Positions 60,301 to 64,000 of a stretch of 64,000 nucleotides of DNA are shown here, one piece after another. Source of the stretch: Geosiphon pyriformis (Eukaryota; Glomeromycota; Glomeromycetes; Archaeosporales; Geosiphonaceae). A model generated the notes under the pieces. The model was not told the origin of the DNA. It was given only the letters and a program-made list of their open reading frames with translations, and ran no database searches. The stretch spans positions 62,001 through 126,000 of the forward strand of contig JAAOMT010000067.1 in assembly GCA_016748015.1 (NCBI GenBank), in the 5' to 3' direction. Each line of letters begins with the position of its first letter. Position 1 is the stretch's first letter. Both the position numbers and the translations under genes were made by a program.

Positions 60301-63300
60301 TTTATTTTAATTTGGCTTTAAATAAATACTTTTTATATTTTTTTTATAGGTCTTAGGTCTCTTTTTTTTGAACTTTAAATTACAAGTTATTTTACAATTA
60401 TTAACAAATATTATACAAGTCAATTTAAAAACTTATGATTTAAATATACAAAGTAATGTTATAATTTGTGAAATATATTATACTTAAAGACACATAATTT
60501 ACTATTTTTTTTTAGACCAACCAAAAAATTATACTAAACAAATTATAACTTATTTTTGTTGATAAAAAAATAATTAATTAAGTAATGCAATTAATATTTT
60601 TTATTAGACTAAACAAGCCATAAACTTTAACATAATTTAACAAAAAATTTTTAATTATAATAGTTATATCAATATTAATAATTATTTTGGTTTTTATTAT
60701 AATATTCTTTTTATATTATTAAAAATCTAAATTAAATTATTAAAAAAATATCTTGTTCAAATTTTGTTAAAGCTTAAAAGTTTTTCATAATTTAGTAAAT
60801 TCTGTTTTAAACAGTTTGACCAAATAATTACAGCTATAGTTTAATTCTAAAAAATAAATAATTTTTTATATTTATTTATAATTGTATTATTTATTATATA
60901 TATATATATATTTTATGTACAGTTTATCTGATTTTATTAAATTTTTTTTAACAGTACATATTAAAATATTTTTATATGTATATCTATGCAATTTTTCCTA
61001 GTACTTTCATTTTTTCTTTGGTTTTTAAAAATTTTTGGTAATTCTTACTTCTTAAAATTCAATTTTTTTTTGACTTTATTTAAAATTTTTTTTTTAAAAA
61101 ATAATATTTATGTTTCTATTAAAACTAACATATAATTTTTGGTAAATTTTATAGGTAATTTTTTTTTATTTAAATATTCTTAAATAGTTTTAATGTCAGA
61201 TAATTTAAAAATATAAAAAACAATTTTCTTATTTTGTTTTTGTTTTAAAATACTTCTAATGATATTGTAATTTTTTGGTTTTATAGATTTAATGTAAATT
61301 AGTTTTATATTTCTATTTTTTATACAAAAATAGTCTTATATATTTGATCAGTTTGCTATTAATTTATGCTTAAATAATTGTTAGTTTTTTATAATATTGT
61401 AACAAATTAGTAAAAAATTAAAGACTTCTTATTTATAAATTCTTTTTATTATTACTTAATTAAACTTTAACACTTATATAACTATCAAAAATTTTTTTTT
61501 GTTATATACAAACTTAAAAATTTTTATTTGTTGGCTGCTTTTCAAATATATGCTTTTATTTTTTCTTAATGTGTTTTATTAGTATTTTAAAATCGGTTTT
61601 TTAAAATATTAATTGTCTTTTATAAAACTTTAACAATAATTAATTATCTTTGCTATTATATTTAGAATTTTTTTAGTCTTAATACAACTTATTACTGTAT
61701 TAAACAATGAAAAATAAAAGAAAGTACTAAATAGTTCAGAGTTTTTGTTTACAGCCATATAAATATATTAACATGTTAATGATCTTGAATATAAGTTTTT
61801 ATTATGTTTTTAAGTAATTAACTCTTGCTTTGTACTTTTAATAACATATAAAACTCTAAAAATACTTTATCTTAAAGATAAATTAAGTTCAAACTTTAAA
61901 TTTTTATAAAAAAATGAACTAAGTCTTATCTTTTTACAAACTTCCAATAATAAATTTATATTAAGAGTTAACCAAATATTCAATTTGGCTTTCAATAAAT
62001 CTTTTGCCAAAAAAACTTTTAATAAAAAACAAAGTGGCTGTATTTTTAAGACCTAATTATATCTAAACTTATTGCAAAAAACAAGTTTATTTTGGCATAA
62101 CAAATTATGCAATATTTTAAAAATAAAGTTTTTCATAAATTTTATCTCTGTTTGTTTAATAGAAATATTGTTGTTTTAAAAGATTACTTTTGCTTATTGT
62201 TATTACTTATTTTTATGCAATTAAAATTTTGGTTTTTCTACATACAAAAAACCAGTCAAAATTATACTACTTATAAATAGAAAATGCTATACAATTGCAT
62301 TTTTAAAACATTAAAATTTAGTTAGTGAAAGAATAGTATTTGTTTAAATTAGCCAAAAATTGAGTTGAATAAATACTTTCAATATATATAACTTCTATTT
62401 TATTGATAGTTTCTTTAACTACAATAAAAAAACTTTAAAAAACAGCTTTTAAGTAGAAAACAAATACAAATTATGTATTAATTAATAATAACTTTTTAAA
62501 AAATCTGTTGTGTATAATAATATAAATATAAATTATTCTTTTATTTGCTTTATACAAAAAAAATGCCTTAAAAATAACTATAAAAAGACCATAAAACAAA
62601 ATTTTATACCAGAAAAACTAAATAATTTCAAGAAAAAATATTAATTAAACTTTTTTATCTAAAAACTATGTTAAAAGCTTATTTAAGAGACTTAACAAAA
62701 CAATAAATACAAGTAACATGACTAAACTGGATTTGTTCATCTATTTTAAAAGAATTAAAAACTTTAACATGATGCAAATATGAAATAAAGCTGTAAAAAA
62801 ATATAAAATGACTATTTTAAACAATATTTTTAATTTTAGTATTTTACTTATTATCTTTTTATAAAGTTTTAGTTCTAGGATAGTCTTGATCAAACAAAAT
62901 AAAAAATATAGATAATAATAACTACTATATTATTATAATTACTCTATAGCAAATTGTTTAAAACAAACACAGTCTTTTCAATATAAAACAGCAATTAGTT
63001 TTTAAACAAAAAATTAACTATTAAATATTTAAAACTTTTTACAATATTATTTAAAAAACAACAGACATGATAAAATTTATGTTATTTTAAAATATATGGG
63101 TAATTTATTATTATATTAATTTTTATCAAATTAGATTATTTTAGAAAATATATACTTTTTTATAAGTACTTTAGATACTAAATGTTTCAATCTAATAGAG
63201 ATATTTCTTTAAAGTTATAATTTTAGAAAGTATAATTCTTTAATTAATATAGCTTTAATTCCGAAAAATATGTTATCTTTAATTGAAACCAGGTTTTTTT

Positions 63301-64000
63301 TTAATACTTTAAAAATCTATTTTATGGTTGTATTAATAGCATAGTACAGAAAAAGTTCAAGTAAATAAAAATAATTACAATGAATTTTTAATTTTTTGTA
63401 ATATATAAACACTATTATTGTTATAAAATTATAGTATTAATCTTATTTTTATTTCTCAGGCTTTTTTTACAAATATAAAAAAAGATTAATTCGAAAAAAA
63501 TAAAGTCTTTAATAATTACTAATATAACAGATTACTACACAATTTACCAAATATTATTAAAAAATATATATATATCTATAACAAATATGTATAAAAATAA
63601 TATTTACAATAAAAATTTGTGTAATATTATCTAAATTTTTTTTAAGTACATTTTACTTCAGTTAGAATGACACAGTATTAAGATATTTAAAAGCAAAAAG
63701 TCATAAAGAAGCAAACAAAAAAAAAGCAGTATAGTTTAAATTAAAAGTTCAGAAATTCAAAGTATTAAATATTTTGTCTTATAAATAAATTAACAATAAC
63801 TATTGCCAATAAATGGCTTATATTTATAGTATAAAAAATTAAAAAAAAGCTGTAACAATTTTTTGTAGTTATTTACCAGAGATATATAGCATAAAAGTAA
63901 ATAAAATAAGCAGAACATAAATATTAATACAGTATTTCCAAATATTAAGAATATAAAAAAAAAATAAAAATAAAAATAAAAATAAAAAAATCAAGACTAA
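60301..64000. other. AT-rich gene-free end of window
   Basis: No gene seen in 3.7 kb. T-rich and A-rich sequence with short TA runs (about 60898-60912, 63565-63575), and an AAAAT-type run in the last 60 bp. Its texture resembles the sequence between the LINE remnants. Confidence 0.5.

Overview
This 64 kb window looks like nuclear DNA of an arbuscular mycorrhizal fungus (Glomeromycotina, Rhizophagus-like). The DNA is very AT-rich and dense in AAT/TTG microsatellites. Short spliceosomal introns (GT...AG, about 60-115 bp) interrupt the genes. The families are those expanded in these fungi: BTB-TLDc proteins, Sel1-repeat/kinase proteins, a MATA-type HMG-box factor, class-3 lipase-like proteins, and a LINE with a recognisable ORF1 and 3' tail. 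No species is named from this alone.

Apparently intact genes are few: a four-exon PLAC8-family gene (13083-13844, -), a four-exon lipase-like membrane protein whose nucleophile-elbow serine is missing (23756-25193, -), a four-exon small hydrophobic protein (30372-31277, +), and a single-exon 713-aa MATA_HMG-type regulator (35217-37358, -). Exon boundaries were worked out by hand from phase and splice sites.

The rest is broken genes and mobile elements. Between 0.5 and 8.7 kb lie Sel1 and BTB-TLDc fragments. The longest BTB-TLDc copy is split by a 606-bp Tc1-like element with perfect 28-bp inverted repeats and a TA target duplication. Two kinase pseudogenes form an inverted duplication (about 14975-15915 and 21380-22300) around a degenerate spacer. 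At 25.6-28.8 kb lies a Ginger-like (Gypsy-integrase-related) DNA transposon with long inverted repeats, and a second Tc1-like element is nested in it. LINE remnants sit at 44.7-45.6 kb and 58.0-60.3 kb. The latter holds a full-length ORF1 with five stops and no frameshift in 2130 bp, and almost no CpG, which fits transition hypermutation. The 45.6-50.6 kb stretch is an extreme AT desert that contains faded copies of the LINE tail.

The most unusual stretch is 55229-56929 (-). It is a decayed coiled-coil/zinc-binding gene that reads coherently only if TGA is read as tryptophan. That is the code of Mollicutes, including the Mollicutes-related endobacteria that live inside these fungi. It is a candidate endobacterium-to-fungus transfer, or an assembly mixture. 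Two N gaps (27938-28024, 38143-38921) limit interpretation around them.
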